From contig NC_077234.1 of assembly GCF_027887165.1 (NCBI RefSeq), positions 249,366,158-249,430,157 on the forward strand: a stretch of 64,000 nucleotides of DNA, written 5' to 3'. A program made the translations under genes and the position numbers. Under the pieces are notes generated by a model. That model saw only the letters and a program-made list of their open reading frames with translations, was not told where the DNA came from and did not search any database. This DNA comes from Monodelphis domestica. Taxonomy: Eukaryota; Chordata; Mammalia; Didelphimorphia; Didelphidae. Positions 34,764 to 46,579 of the stretch are shown here, one piece after another (position 1 is the stretch's first letter; the number at the start of each line of letters is the position of its first letter).

Positions 34764-35036
34764 GTAAAAACACCGATGAAAAGCAACTGCTTGACTACAG
34801 GAGCTGAGAGGAAATGACTGAGGAGAGACTCTAAATGAACACTCTAGTGCAAATACCAACAACATGGAGATGGGTTCGAACCAAGAACACATGTGAAACC
34901 CAGTGGAATTGTGCACCGGCTATGGGAGAAGTGGTGGGAGGGGGCCAGGGGGAGGAAAAGATAATGATCATTGTTTCCAATGAATAATGTTTATAAATAA
35001 CCAAATAAAATAATGTTTAAAAAGTCAAAAAAAAAA
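34764..35036 (+). mobile_element. SINE with an L1-derived tail, 14-bp TSD
   Basis: A 273-bp unit. The first ~60 bases (CACCGATGAAAAGC...TGACTGAGGAGAG) are not L1. From CTCTAAATGAACACTCTAGTGC on, it matches the L1 3' UTR seen at 43670 and, in reverse, at 14690. It ends in an A run. AAGAAATATAACTA flanks it at 34750-34763 and 35037-35050. This is the arrangement of an L1-mobilised SINE. Confidence 0.8.
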
Positions 35037-35621
35037 AAGAAATATAACTACATTCATTACATTAAAAAAAAAATCTCACTTGCACTCATGAGGATGGCAC
35101 AAACATCCTATATAAAGTTTCACCCACATGCATCAAAATATTCACTCTTAAATGCATGCATATGTTAATCTTACACACACACATGTTCCTGTAGTTCCGG
35201 ATACCTGGAATCGTCTTTCAAGGTAAGACGACAGACAAGTATGTATCCTGTAAAGGAGAAGGCACCCAGCACCTGTGACAAACTTCTAACAACACCAAAG
35301 GATGGAAAATACACGGACTACTGGAAAAAACTTTGAGTCAAAGGCATTATGGGAAATGAACTTTGGGAAAATGGGTTATGTAAGAGTATTTGCCTATCAC
35401 ATTAACTTCACATATAGGGAGGTACATCCACATATACATTGGAATAAATATGCATCCACCACGACATATTTAGAACACAAACAAATTTCACATTGACATT
35501 AGGGATTGTGCCGTAAATAAGGATAGTCCATAACTTGAATATCTGTAAATAAATCTCTACTACTTGAAGATATATATGTATTTAAATAACGTGACATATG
35601 TAAATGTATAAAATAGTAGAC

Positions 35622-35627
35622 ATGTAT

Positions 35628-35662
<35 letters not shown>

Positions 35663-35665
35663 ACA
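35622..35665 (+). repeat. (CA)n/(TA)n microsatellite
   Basis: ACACACACACACACA then ATATATATATATATATA in ERV-b; a second (TA) run lies at 35822-35840. Confidence 0.9.
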
Positions 35666-36152
35666 ATAATTATCTAATCCAGTAATATAGATAGAAAGGA
35701 GAAGTTAAAAAACTAACTGTTAATAGACAGGGACAGAGTAGTTTATGGTGGAAAAGGAAATGTTGTAACTAGAGAGGTAACATAGGGACAGATTAAATCA
35801 GATTTCATTGGATACAAGTTAATATATATATATATATATACCTGTAAATGTTATGAGTTGTTACATTGGAATTAGCATTATATAAGTCATAGGATAGTTC
35901 AGTTTTACTTAATATATAAATTTTATGTTGATTGCAATAAGAATAACTTTTGTATTAAGAAATTGTTATATTGTAAAAACTTTTTTTGGCACATAATCTT
36001 AACCCTCTTCCCACAACTCAGTCTTAGCATAAAATAGGAACTTAGATTGACAAATAGATTAGGATAAGATTATTATTTTGGGAGGGGGAGGATAGATGGG
36101 AATAATAAGTAGCATAGATAGATTAGAATAGACATAGAAGATAAGTAACTGG

Positions 36153-36986
36153 TGTGGACCAAGGTGGCACCATGCAAACAACAGGAAATGGAGGATTTGT
36201 GACAGAGGCTGGCACTAGAGAAAAAGTGCCAGACTGAAGAGTATATGAAATTGATCACCTCGACAGGGGAGGGGACCCAGGAGTGAATTTCCTGAGGAGA
36301 GAAGACTCAGGCTGGAGAGCAGGGAGGGTCTCTCCATCTCAAAGAGAGAAGGTGGATAAAGACTTTCTCCTGAGGGTTACCTACTTTTCCTGCTGGTGCC
36401 TGGAAATCTTTCCCCCCCAACACTTCTCAACTGAAGGGATTTTCTGAAGAGAAACCTGAGCAGACTTTACCTCAGCTCCTGTTGCCCAGGGGTGAGTCTA
36501 CCTGACTTTCTCTCAGGGGGCTCAGGCTGCTAAGGCCTGAGTTCCCCCCCAAACTTGAGGAAGGAAGGGAAAGGGTTTAGATAGAGACAGGGACCCCCTT
36601 TCCCCACTTTCCTTTCCCCATTCTTCTCTGCCCGTTATTCCTTTTGTATTACCTGATTGAGTTATCATTAAAAAGTTATCTGTTCCCCAAGCTGAGTGTG
36701 AGTGAACGGATTAAGGGGAGCCCTTTTGGGTGTTGAGTAGTGGAGGGGGGACAAGAGGGACAAGAGTGAATTGGGGAGAGCAGCTTTAGCTAAGGAGGGA
36801 AGGCAGAAGGGGGGGAAATCTTGAAAACCCCCTCTCCTCTCTCTGAGTCAACCCTTACATCTGCTGTCTCCCCCATACCCATCTTTGTGGAAGGGGGGTT
36901 CTCCTCTCTTTCCCCCTCTCCATACAAAAGACCCAAGCCTCCCTCGGGGTACATTCCTGTCTCCTCTCTTTATTTTTTTTAAAACA
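36153..36986 (+). mobile_element. 3' LTR of ERV-b
   Basis: Starts TGTGGACCAAGGTGGC, ends near TTTTTAAAACA. Contains an ATTAAAAAG signal near 36668 and a pyrimidine-rich U5-like end. About 834 bp. The 3' limit is inferred from the terminal CA only. Confidence 0.6.
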
Positions 36987-37084
36987 TGGGCAAGTCACTA
37001 TGGGGGTCAGATGGCTAAATTCTGCCAATTATCCAAGTACTTCCAAGTACATGGTCCATAATTTGAAAACATATAGCCAGAAAC

Positions 37085-37660
37085 CATCCTTTGGGAAGGT
37101 TAAGATTAAATTATTCTGAGGATTGTTTCTTAATTTATGATTATTCAATAAATTAAAAGAGCAGGTCAGAGAAAGAAAAGGCACCAGTCACAAATGGTTA
37201 ACTCCCCCCTTCACAAGCCTGCTCCCATAGGGAACACTTGTCTGAACTCCCACTCACCTCGCCCCCTCCTGTCACTATGATTTGAAGCACTAGAATGAGT
37301 TATATTCAAACTCAATATGGAATTCTCCCCATTTAAAACCCAGATCTTAGAATACCCAGAAACAGAATCGGGGTTCAGACCAGTGCTAAATTCTCACATC
37401 AAAAGAGGGGAAGACTCATCAGAGTGGGGCCTTTTACCAAACCCATGACCAAAAAGGCAGGAACTTGGACAAAAAGAAATTCAAGTTCAAGAGTCCAAGA
37501 GTTTGTTTAACCATGCTGACCGGCTGAATCACATCTAGACTAGAACACAAGGAGTCCCTGCTGGTACCACGTATCTGAGGTCAAAAGCAGTGGGGGATGG
37601 AGTAGGAACTTTGAATTTTGACAGGACTTCCAAATATGTCAGCCTGAATTTCTAAAAGGC
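37085..37660 (-). mobile_element. LTR-like segment, minus strand
   Basis: On the minus strand a polyadenylation-like region (plus-strand TTCAATAAATTAAAAG context near 37145) is followed by sequence related to 39840-40235: both share GGTTAAGATTAAA and GGTCAGAGAAAGAAAAGGCAC-like blocks. No clear ends. Confidence 0.45.
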
Positions 37661-38011
37661 TACCAACATAGCAGTAATAAAGGGTCTTTAATCAAGGTGA
37701 GGAGGTTGCAATTTGGGATCACCACACCGTACTGGGGTAGAGGAGTACCCAAAAGGGGCAGAGAGTAGTCTAATAGTCTAATGGGAGGCAAAGCCCAGAG
37801 AATCTGTTAGGCATTTTGACAAGAGTAACCTAGTATCTCCTCTATACTGGGGCTTCATCAAGGTACCATAATTGCTCCTCCAGGAAATAGTCCAACTTTC
37901 AAGGTTATCCACTTACGTTACTTTTAACAATACTTCCTAAGTCATTTCCCACTTCTGGGAACTACCTATCTCCCTAAATGGAGGAGGTAATAACCCCTTA
38001 TTACGCTATAT
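37661..38011. other. Unassigned, probably part of the LTR above
   Basis: No independent feature recognised. Confidence 0.3.
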
Positions 38012-38292
38012 GTTGTTGTTGCTCTTGTTCAATTTTCAGTCACGTCCAGCTCTTTGTGACCCCATTTGGGATTTTCTTGGCAGAGATACTGAAGTAATTT
38101 TTCATTTCCTTTTCAAGCTCATTTTACAGATGATGAAACTGAGACAGAGTTACGTGATTTGTCCAAATTCACACAGCTAGAAAGTGTCTAACAAGCATTT
38201 TAAAAATAAAGAGTCTGAGGCCAGATTTGAAATCAGGAAGATGATTCCTGATTCCATGTCTGAATTCTGCCTACTCCATCACCTGGCTGCCC
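38012..38292 (-). mobile_element. CORE-SINE with RTE/Bov-B-like tail, minus strand
   Basis: TGTTGTTGTTGCTC...CAGTCACGTCCAGCTCTTTGTGACCCC is the reverse complement of an RTE-type tail. The CORE (ATTTTACAGATGATGAAACTGAG, TCACACAGCTAG) and head (CACCTGGCTGCCCAG) follow. Same family type as 22498-22800. Confidence 0.75.
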
Positions 38293-39504
38293 AGAGTGAG
38301 TGCCCACACACATGCCCACACATAGGGAGATTTATTTGGACTTTCGTGACTCTTCAAAAGGACAGTGTTGCAAGGAATAGTGGAACAAGCATTATATTTG
38401 CAGTCAAAGAGGCTTTTACTACCTAAATGACCTTTGTTAACATCTCTAGGCTTCATTTTTCCTTATTTATAAAATGTTTCTTCTGAAGGCTCTATGTTGG
38501 GCAGGGAGTCAGGAGAGGCTATTGACTTTCATTTCCCCTCCTAGCCCTATTCCTATCTTCCTTTGGATTTCAAAACTAGTACCCTAAGTATCTTCATTTC
38601 CTACATAGTCTATCTATCTCTTCTCACCTCCCTTTTGTGTATTTTCTTCACCCACCCACTAGAATGTACGCACCTTTATTTTTGTTTATACTTGTACCCC
38701 CAACACTTAGCACAGTGCTGGCTTATAATGAACATCTAATTCATGCTTATTTTATTACCATTGCAAGTAATAATGAAATGAAGAAGTTTAACCAGATCTC
38801 TAAGCTTTCTTCCAGTTCTGAATCATATGATCCTATTATTTCCAAGAAGCCTTAAGAGCAACTCAATTCCTTCCTTGAATTACAGTGGCTCTGTTCCTTG
38901 AAAGATGAACACTTCTGGTCAACTCTCTTCTCTACCCTGCATGCTAAGGTCTATTTTCACTTTGCATTGCCTCCAGACTAATGGATAGATAATTAGATCC
39001 AATCCTATATCAGGAAAAAAAAAGTCCCTTTGTTTCTTTCAGTCATTCAGTACTTCTAGGTAATATTACTAATGATATGGGAATTTTCTTACTGACTTTC
39101 CCAGAGTATTAAAACAAAGAATTCAAGAAACAGGTCATGGTTGAGTTGACGATGAATTAGTTCTGCCTTTTTCTCAGAACTCAGTTAAAGAGGACAATCA
39201 AACTTAAAAAAGCCTCAAGCCACCATAGTTTCTGACAATTGAGTCTTTTCCAAACAGAACCTAGCTATGGCTCCCCATTTCCAAGAATCTATGTTAGCAC
39301 CCATCTTTCTGTACTTCAATGGAAGTCCACGTACTGCAATTTCCTGTCTGCCTCTATCAAAAACCCATTATAATAATTACTTTGTTACTTATGGGTTGTT
39401 TTGTTTTGTTTTTCAGGTTGACACCAGATAGTGATGAAGTAGGTCTCAGATACTCCTCTGTTTTCTTTAAATTGATTTTGTACCAATATTGAATCAATAA
39501 CATC
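38293..39504. other. Mostly unassigned; L2 3' end at 38655-38760
   Basis: CCACTAGAATGTACGCACC and CAACACTTAGCACAGTGCTGGC at 38655-38725 are an L2 3' terminus in plus orientation. The rest shows no feature. Confidence 0.5.
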
Positions 39505-39670
39505 AAAATCTGGTAGAACTTAGAGTTTACCTATTCCAATAATTTCATTTTTTTAAGATAAGAAAACAGAGGCCCAGGGAAGGGAGTGACTTGGGTCAAG
39601 GGAAACACATACCAGAGTCAAGTTTCCAACTCAGGTCTGATGACTTTAAACTCTGTATTCTTTTCCATTG
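39505..39670 (-). mobile_element. MIR-family SINE, minus strand
   Basis: AAGATAAGAAAACAGAGGCCCAGGGAAGG then GAGTGACTTGGGTCAAG: reverse complement of MIR. Confidence 0.65.
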
Positions 39671-39839
39671 TATCCATTGTCTGAAAATGCTAGATGCAGT
39701 AAAGACGGTAGTTTTCAAGAATGAAAGTTACTGGTAGAGTCCCATAAATTCATACATTCTTATGTCCGTAGCTTTATGAATTTATGAGACACAGAGTTCC
39801 CCCACCAATCTCAAAAATTCATCTATTTATGAGACCTAA

Positions 39840-40235
39840 TAAATAGATCTCTTTTCTTCAGATTAAGATTAAAATTTCCGGGAGACTGGATATTAGCTTA
39901 TAATTATTTATTAGATAGTAAAGTGGGTTAGAGAAAGAAAAAGCACATACTCACATGGCTTGTCACCTAACTAAGCTGAGCTCACTGTGAGTTCCATTCA
40001 CTGTCACTGCTTCCTAGCCAAGAGACAGCACACTTCCTTGATAATTTAAACCCCCAATAAAATGATTTTTTCTGGGTCTCCCTAGATGGACAGACTTGAC
40101 TCCACTCTAGGTCAGAGTCCAATCTTCAGCTTCCAGGAGTCATGAAGGATAAGAGGCAAGCTTCTTCCTGGCTGCCATGTTCTTTATCTTAAAGACCAAA
40201 ATGGATTTTCAGAACTTTCCTTTTAAAAAGTAAAG
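39840..40235 (-). mobile_element. LTR-like segment, minus strand
   Basis: Minus strand has CTAATAAATAATTATAAGC (polyadenylation region) preceded by U3/R-like sequence. Related to 37085-37660. Ends are not resolved. Confidence 0.5.
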
Positions 40236-40237
40236 AG

Positions 40238-40440
40238 GAGGGGGAAACTAGATGACTCACTGGATTGAGAGTCAGGCCTAGAGACAGGAGATTCTGGGTT
40301 CAAATCTGGCCTCAGACACTTCCTAGCTGTGTGACCCTGGGCAAGTCACTCAATCCCTTTTGCCTAGCCCTAACTTCTCTTCTGCCTTAGAACCAATACA
40401 CAGATTCCAAGATGGAAGGTAAGGTTTAAAAAAAAAAGTA
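40238..40440 (+). mobile_element. Marsupial CORE-SINE, plus strand
   Basis: GGATTGAGAGTCAGGCCTAGAG, CTCAGACACTTCCTAGCTGTG, TTGCCTAGCCCTAAC and the tail GGAAGGTAAGGTTTAAAAAA. AAAAAGTAAA occurs on both flanks, a likely target duplication. Confidence 0.9.
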
Positions 40441-40871
40441 AAATACAAATTTATGTTAAATTCACATAAAGCAAATCTTGTTGTTTTTTTTTTTGCTTAT
40501 TCAGTGAATCTCAGCCAACCTAGCATACTTTTAATCTGCTTAAACACAAAAACTTTGACCTGGGAAAAAGGTCAGTTGTATTCCCAAATCACTTCCTGGA
40601 ACAATATTATTATCAAGTCATATGGAGAATTCATTGAATTGAAACCTAAGTAACATGGCCACCATATTACAATGTTGCCAAAAAGAGAATGTTTAGGTCT
40701 GTGAAAGAGATGAGATTAAAAAGGTAAAAAAAAGAAAAAAACCTTCTTATGATTTTAAAATTTTTAATTGTTAAGTCACCACCACCCCTTGTTAGTTCTA
40801 TAAATAAGAACTGAATGAATTCTGACAATCCAGTGGTATATTTTATCATCAAATAACTTTCAGTGAGTTAA
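40441..40871. other. No feature recognised
   Basis: AT-rich, no gene or named repeat. Confidence 0.4.
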
Positions 40872-41015
40872 CATATTATATAAGAAAAAACTCTGGCTTC
40901 AGAGTCAAAATAAGCCAGTTTCAAGCCCTGCCTCTGACCCAGATAGACCCCCAGTGATTTTGGACAAAGCACTTAACCTCTCAGTTCCTTAGTAACTACA
41001 TCTCTGAAATTCTCC
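40872..41015 (+). mobile_element. MIR, plus strand
   Basis: CTCTGGCTTCAGAGTCAAA, CCTGCCTCTGACCC, GCACTTAACCTCTCAGTTCC: diverged MIR. Confidence 0.7.
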
Positions 41016-41239
41016 TTGGAACTGCTGATCAATTTGCATTGGTAGAGGGAATCCCTTTATTATGAAAGCAAGGAAGGGAGGGCTCAGAAGGGATGGATGG
41101 ATGAGGGATAGAAATATGACTAAAGTTCTCAAATGTACTCTTTCTAGTTGTTTCTGCCTCCATTCTCCAAGATGAGCAAAATCTCTCCTTTTTGAAATTA
41201 GTTTCCTCTATCTCAATCTTCTTATTCAGTCAGTTAGTC

Positions 41240-41565
41240 AAAAAGCATTATTAGACATTTCCACTTGGGTCAGACACTCTTCTACGCAATGTCTACTACA
41301 TGTTCTAATAATACAAAGAAAGATACAAGTAGGGGGCAGCTAGATGGCTCATAGGAGCCATGGGATGTCTGGCCTCAGACACCTCCCAGCTGTGTGACCC
41401 CTGGGCAAATCATTTAACCCCCATTGCCTAGCCCTTACCTCTCTTCTGTCTTGGAACCAATACACAGTATTGATTCCAAGAAGGAAGGTAAGGGTTAAAA
41501 AAGAGAGAGAAATGCAAGTAGTCCTGGCTGAAGGGTTTCAGTTATAACAAATCATGAAGATATTA
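41240..41565 (-). mobile_element. L2 3' end, minus strand, split by a CORE-SINE
   Basis: GTCAAAAAGCATTATTAGACA, CAGACACTCTTCTACGCAATG and AATACAAAGAAAGATACAAG are the reverse complement of the L2 terminus. A CORE-SINE (41332-41503) interrupts it with CAAGTAG on both sides. Confidence 0.65.
41332..41503 (+). mobile_element. Marsupial CORE-SINE with a head deletion
   Basis: GGGGCAGCTAGATGGCTCA, then directly GTCTGGCCTCAGACACC, so about 25-30 bases of the tRNA-like part are lost. The tail GGAAGGTAAGGGTTAAAAAA is intact. Confidence 0.85.
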
Positions 41566-41675
41566 AAGATGTATTCAAAAGCTAACTTTAGTGAGTTCGT
41601 GAACCAGACTTATGGATATATTTCTAATATTTCACATGACTGATTTCTGAATCCTTAAATTGGAGGGGGCTTAAA

Positions 41676-42221
41676 TGTTGTTGAACTTAAAAATTAAGCT
41701 TCTATTATGATCTGCAGTCTGAAAGCTAGCAGACAACTTGTAAAGGTCCTTTGAAATGTCAAAAACTTACACTTAACATCTGAAAAAGTGGTCAAACTCT
41801 GAATAGGTCTGGACGGGTTCAGGGAAGGAGAAGATCTGACTAAAGTCAGGAAGGACTTTCAAATGAGCTCCTTTCCTGGCCACCTGGCTAAACAATTGTG
41901 TTGCTACTCAGCCCTTTATCTTGTAATTGGACGCTTATATTGTGTTGATACTTTGGCTGTTCCCCTTGTTTGATTGACATCCCCCAAGTCCCCCTATGCT
42001 AAAAATCTATAATAAACAGTGCAGTGGGTCAGACACTCTCTCTGTGTGCTGGCCTGCTGACACTACACTGAAGATCTCTCTCTGTATCTTTTGTCTGTTC
42101 AACCCACGTCTCTTCTTCCCTAGTCCTTAAACTTTTACCCCTTGCTCCCCAGTCTTTAGCTTCCCTCCATAGGTGATTAAAGCCCACACAAGAACTTTTT
42201 GTAGTGGCTGGTTCTGTTACA
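41676..42221 (+). mobile_element. LTR, plus strand
   Basis: Starts TGTTGTTGAACTTAAAAA, ends GGCTGGTTCTGTTACA. AATAAA at about 42010 within CTATAATAAACAGTG, followed by a U5 with CT-rich runs. No matching target duplication seen; the 5' limit is tentative. Confidence 0.6.
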
Positions 42222-44200
42222 CTAGCTTTGAAGGAGCTCATGTTCTAATAGTGATAACATACAAATGACATGGGTGCATGTCTGTGTATTTGTGTATGTA
42301 TGGTAATGGATGGCAAATTGGAGGTATTTTCAGTGCAGATGCAAAAAATATAAGAGAAGTGATCAAGAAAGCCTCTTGAAGAAGTTGTCTTGAAGGAAAG
42401 CCAGGGAAGCTGAGAGGGAAAGATGAGGAGGCAAAGGCATTCCAGGCATGGTATAAAGTCTGTGAAAAGGGACAACTTCTTGAAATGAAGGTTTATGTGC
42501 AAGACACCATAAGAAGGCCAGGCCAGCTGGATCACAGAACCTATGGACTAAAGTGTAAGACAACTGGCAAAGTAAGAAAGGTCTTAGTTGTGAAGCCTTT
42601 TAAATGCCCAACAGAGGATTTCACATCTGATCCTATACATAATAGGGAACAATACTGGGAATGGACTGAATAGGGATTCCAATTTTAAGAAAATAAATTA
42701 AAAAGAAAAGTACTTTCACAATTAAGGGAAGATTAGGTTAGAGTGTGAGAGATGAGAAAGGGAGAAGAGTTAGAAGGCTGTCACAATAGTCGGGATGAGA
42801 GCTGACAAAGCCCTACACCAGAATGGTGACTATGTGGACAAAAAGATACTTCTATAAGAGATGTGAATGAAGAAACAATAAGGCTTATTCCCCAACTGAT
42901 AAATGGGCAAGAGACATGAATAGGTGGTTTTAGATAATGAAATCAACACTATAAGTACATGAAAAAGTGCTCTAAATCTCTCATAATTAGAGAACTGCAA
43001 ATCAAAAAGATTCTGAGTTATCACCTCACACATAGCAGGTTGGCTAACATGACAGCAGAGGAAACTAGTGAATGCTGGAGGGGATGCAGCAAAGTTGGGA
43101 CACTAAAGCATTGCTGGTAGAGTTGTGAATTGATCCCACCATTCTGGAGGGCAATTTGGAACTATGCCCAAAGGGTGCTAAAAGACTGTCTGCCCTTTGA
43201 TCCAGCCATAGCACATACCCCCCAAAAGATAATAAGGAAAAAGACTTGTACAAAAATATTTATAGCCACGTTCTTTGTGGTGGCAAAAAACTGGAAAATG
43301 AGGGGATGCCCTTCGATTGGGGAATGGCTGAGCAAATTGTGGTGTATGTTGGTGATGGAATACTATTGTGCTTAAAGGAATAATAAACTGGAGGGATTCC
43401 ATGTGAACTGGAACAACCTCCAGGAATTGATGCAGAGCGAAAGGAGCAGAACCAGGACAACATTGTACAGAGACTGATACACTGTGGCACAATAAAATGT
43501 AATGGACTTCTCCATTAGTGGCAATGCAGTGATCCAGGACAATTCTGAGGGACTTATGAGAAAAGATGTTTTCCACACACAGAGAAAGAACAGTGGGAGT
43601 AGAGACTCAGAGGAAGAAACATTTCCTTAATCACATGGTTCAATTGGGGATATGATTGGGGATGTAGACTCTAAATGATCACTCTATTGCAAATATTAAT
43701 AATATGGAAATAGGTCTTGATCAATTATACGTGTAAAACCCAGTAGAATTGCTAGTTGGCTATAGGAGGGAGAAGGGAAGAGGGGAGAGAATGAATACGA
43801 ATCATGTAACTATGGAAAAATATTTTAAATTAATTAATTTAATTATTTTTTTTTAAAAAGGAAGAAGGCTTGCTACACTGGATATGTGGAATGAGAGTGG
43901 CCAGAAGAATGAACCGGTACTCTCAAAATAGAGAAAGGTTTGAGAATAAAGATAATGAGTTCTATTTTAGACATGTTGAGTTTGAGATGGACAAAAGGCA
44001 CATTGGTGATATGAGTGTGGAACTCAGAAGAGAGCTAAGGGCTGGCAAATCATCTGTATTAGAGATGTTTGACCCTGAAATCATCCATATGGAGATGATA
44101 ATTGAACTGATGAGAGATGATGAGATAAGTAAGATAACATGGATAAAAAAAGTGAAAACAAGAGCTTTGGGAGACAGAGTCGCTGATTATATAGCAACTC
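42222..44200 (-). mobile_element. L2, minus strand, interrupted by L1
   Basis: Two L2 antisense pieces, 42222-42876 (GAAGGAGCTCATGTTCTAATAG, GCATTCCAGGCATGG, GAAGGCCAGGCCAGCTGGATC) and 43862-44200 (GAGTTCTATTTTAGACATG, TTGAGTTTGAGATGGAC, ATAATTGAACTGATG), are collinear in the L2 consensus. An L1 of about 975 bp lies between them. Confidence 0.7.
42887..43861 (+). mobile_element. L1 3' end, 5'-truncated, plus strand
   Basis: Starts in the ORF2 C-terminus: protein pieces SLIIRELQIK, IPPFWRAIWNYAQRVLKDCLPFDPA, CPSIGEWLSKLW. The L1 3' UTR follows, ending in an A/T-rich tail at 43861. The flanks AATAAGGCTT (42877-42886) and AAGAAGGCTT (43862-43871) are a 10-bp target duplication with one mismatch. 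Full of stops. Confidence 0.88.
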
Positions 44201-44667
44201 ACTCAGTCAGCCCACATGGAATCCAGAGCCATCCCATAGCTTCATATTCCGTCTCTTCACCTAGACACCTTGGCTTCTCTGCTCACAGCCACTGGGACTC
44301 AGAATTACCTACATCTTCTAAGACAACCCTGATCTTTTGCTGGGGGGAGGGGAGTAACATTCTTCCTCATGATGAGAATTTCAAAACCCTTTGCAAAATC
44401 ACTTGAGATCCATTTGATATATGCAAATAGATGCCACAAATTCAAGATGAATTTCGTAATGAATGATTATCCCAACATGAAAAGTATTCATTCCATTGTA
44501 TTACTTAAATCATATCCACATTAACTTCACGCATAGTGCAATATACAGCTTCACATGCCAGTGAGTAAATGTCTAAATAACAGCTAGGACAAGTTATATC
44601 CACAAATGGAGATGGTAGTTATAATAAACAAATATTCACACAACAAAGCTAACAATCAAAATAATGA
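44201..44667. other. No feature recognised
   Basis: The plus-strand open frame 43870-44406 runs over L2 antisense sequence into this stretch; I do not regard it as a gene. Confidence 0.4.
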
Positions 44668-44815
44668 ATAAATAAGCATCTATTAAGTGATAGCTATGTG
44701 CAATGCATTATGCCGAGTGCTAGGGATCCAAACAGAATCCCAAGAAAATCCTGGTTCTCAAGGAGCTCACATTCCATTGTGGATATTTTTCAGTTACATT
44801 TTAAACAGAAATACC
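44668..44815 (-). mobile_element. L2 3' end, minus strand
   Basis: AATAAGCATCTATTAAGTGATAGC, GCCGAGTGCTAGGGATCC, CAAGGAGCTCACATTCCATTG: the reverse complement of the L2 terminus. Confidence 0.85.
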
Positions 44816-45329
44816 TGTAGGGCAAGGGTACAATACAATAGCAAAGTATATGTGAAGTGACCAGTTAGTCAATCCCAAGGATGAAACAATGACCAACAGT
44901 GCCACACACAGGAGGGAGTTTATTAAACAAACTGCAGTTTGGGCTCGGCACTCTAACAATGGCTGGAGCCCTGAGTCGGGGGCTTGAAGGTTTTTTAATA
45001 CATTGGAGTGAGCAGGACATTCTAGGGTTGGGATCCTTATCAGCTCCTGGCACATTCCAGGGTGTGGTAACTGCAGGGGCTCCAGGGGTGAGGGGCTCAG
45101 GGAAGGGAATAGGAACTGGTTCTTCATAAGCTAATTTTTCTTAAAGGTCATTTCAATTAATGATACCATATCACTTCCTGATATTGAACTTGGTAGCAAG
45201 AACTCTCTTTTCTAGGTCTTTAGTTATAGCTACTGAGGATGTAGCACCTACAGAGCAACTTGCCAAGCCACATCTCCACAACGGTTATGCATTACGCTAA
45301 CATCTCAAGATTTTGCTCTTGCTACAACA
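44816..45329 (-). mobile_element. LTR, minus strand
   Basis: On the minus strand it begins TGTTGTAGCAAGAGC, has a TATA-like TGTATTAAAAAACC, a strong AATAAACTCCCTCC signal, and ends TTGCCCTACA. The terminal repeats are only partly matched, and no target duplication is visible. It abuts the L2 end. Confidence 0.65.
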
Positions 45330-45567
45330 TTTTGATCAGCTGCAAAATGCTCCTGAAAAGGGGATGGGCAACAACAAACCCCTGCAAGGTGCAAAGACTC
45401 AGACTGGGAAGGTCTTAGATGTGGTGTGGTCATGTTAGATTTAAAATAGTTTTGAACGTTAAATAGTTGTAGATAAGAGAGTGGGAGCCATAAACTGTGA
45501 TAATTAAAATGTTTGGGAGCAAGGGAAATATATATATCAATTATGACCACTGAAATATGTTTCTAGT

Positions 45568-46579
45568 GTGTCTTGGTTTTATATAAATATAAGATGGTCG
45601 CCAGGGAATATATTCCCAATTTATGAATATGCCCAAGCCAACTAGGTTTTATAGAGAAATTTAATTTATAATACACTGATTAATCAATAGAAAAAGAGAG
45701 AAAGTAAGAAAGGAATAAGAATGAAGGGTCTCAAGCCAATAAGGCCTAGATCTCAGTCCTAAGAGATAAATCAGTCAGTTGGTTTTATCACTCACCCAAG
45801 ATCTCTCTAGGTAAGGCTTCTCATGCCAACCTCCGGCTCCACCTTCAAGAAAGCCTCCTTTCAAGAAATGTTTCCAGAGAATTCTCCTCCTGACTCCTCC
45901 TGAGTTCTCCTTCCACAGCCTCCTTCAAGACCTCTCCAGGAGCTCTCCCTCCAGGACCTCTCTCCTCTCAGACCTCCTTCAGAGCAAGCCCTCTTCTCAG
46001 ACCTCCTTCAGAGCAACCCTCTTCCTCAGACCTCCTTCAGAGCAAACCTCCTCCCAGACCTCCTTCAGAGCAAACTTCCTCCTCCAGTCCTCAGACCCCG
46101 CTCTCTTTTAAGGAAACCATCTAAGTTCCCTCCCCTCAGTTCTCACATCTACCAATCACTGTCAATGTCTCCCCTGTGCCAATGGTGGCTCTAGCTTAAC
46201 CCAGGACTGCCCAGAGGTCTCTCCCCTTTGCATATGTCTGTTGAAGGTCATATTCTCAAATAATTAAATCTTGATCTTTGCTGCAGCCCTTCCTAAATCC
46301 TGTTACTCTGAGTAGGGTGGAGATTGTAGTTTCCAAGACCTGGTTCTGTCATTCCAAGTATCTCTATTGTATCAATTCTAAAATCAATCATGACTCAAAG
46401 AACTTCCTGTTCTATGCTTAAGCATAGGTCAAAGCCCTTTCCATTGTTTAGCAAAAGGTTTCTGTCCTAAAGTAGACTTAAGTAGGGAGGAGAAGGATCC
46501 TCCCATGCCAAGGAGTTTCATATTCCAATAGAGTTCTTACTATCAGTAGGAAATTTCCCAATGGGGAAATTTCCAACAT
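45568..46579 (-). mobile_element. LTR, about 1 kb, minus strand, with a minisatellite
   Basis: Minus strand starts TGTTGGAAATTTCCCCATTG, carries a TTTAAAAGAGAGC TATA-like motif and an ATTAAATTTC signal, and ends with TTCCCTGGCGACCATC and a short AT tail. The CCTGGCGACCA block is shared with the LTR at 4352-4982. The 3' limit is uncertain. Confidence 0.65.
45962..46083 (+). repeat. Minisatellite, about 27-bp units, 4-5 copies
   Basis: Tandem units containing CAGACCTCCTTCAGAGCAA, each separated by a short CT-rich spacer, inside the minus-strand LTR. Confidence 0.9.

Larger units (their letters stand above)
34393..36986 (+). mobile_element. ERV-b: remnant with env-less 3' region and 3' LTR
   Basis: Internal sequence is AT-rich and non-coding. 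Its 3' part is homologous to ERV-a and ERV-c, most clearly in the block CTTAGCATAA...ATAAGATTA...TTATTTTGGGAGGG (about 36020-36090), about 60-80 bases before the LTR. No gag, pol or 5' LTR was found. A SINE with a 14-bp duplication is nested at 34764-35036. The left limit is uncertain. Confidence 0.65.

Noticed and set aside
43870..44406. 178-codon plus-strand frame
   Set aside because: It reads antisense L2 sequence after an L1 insertion; no protein domain.
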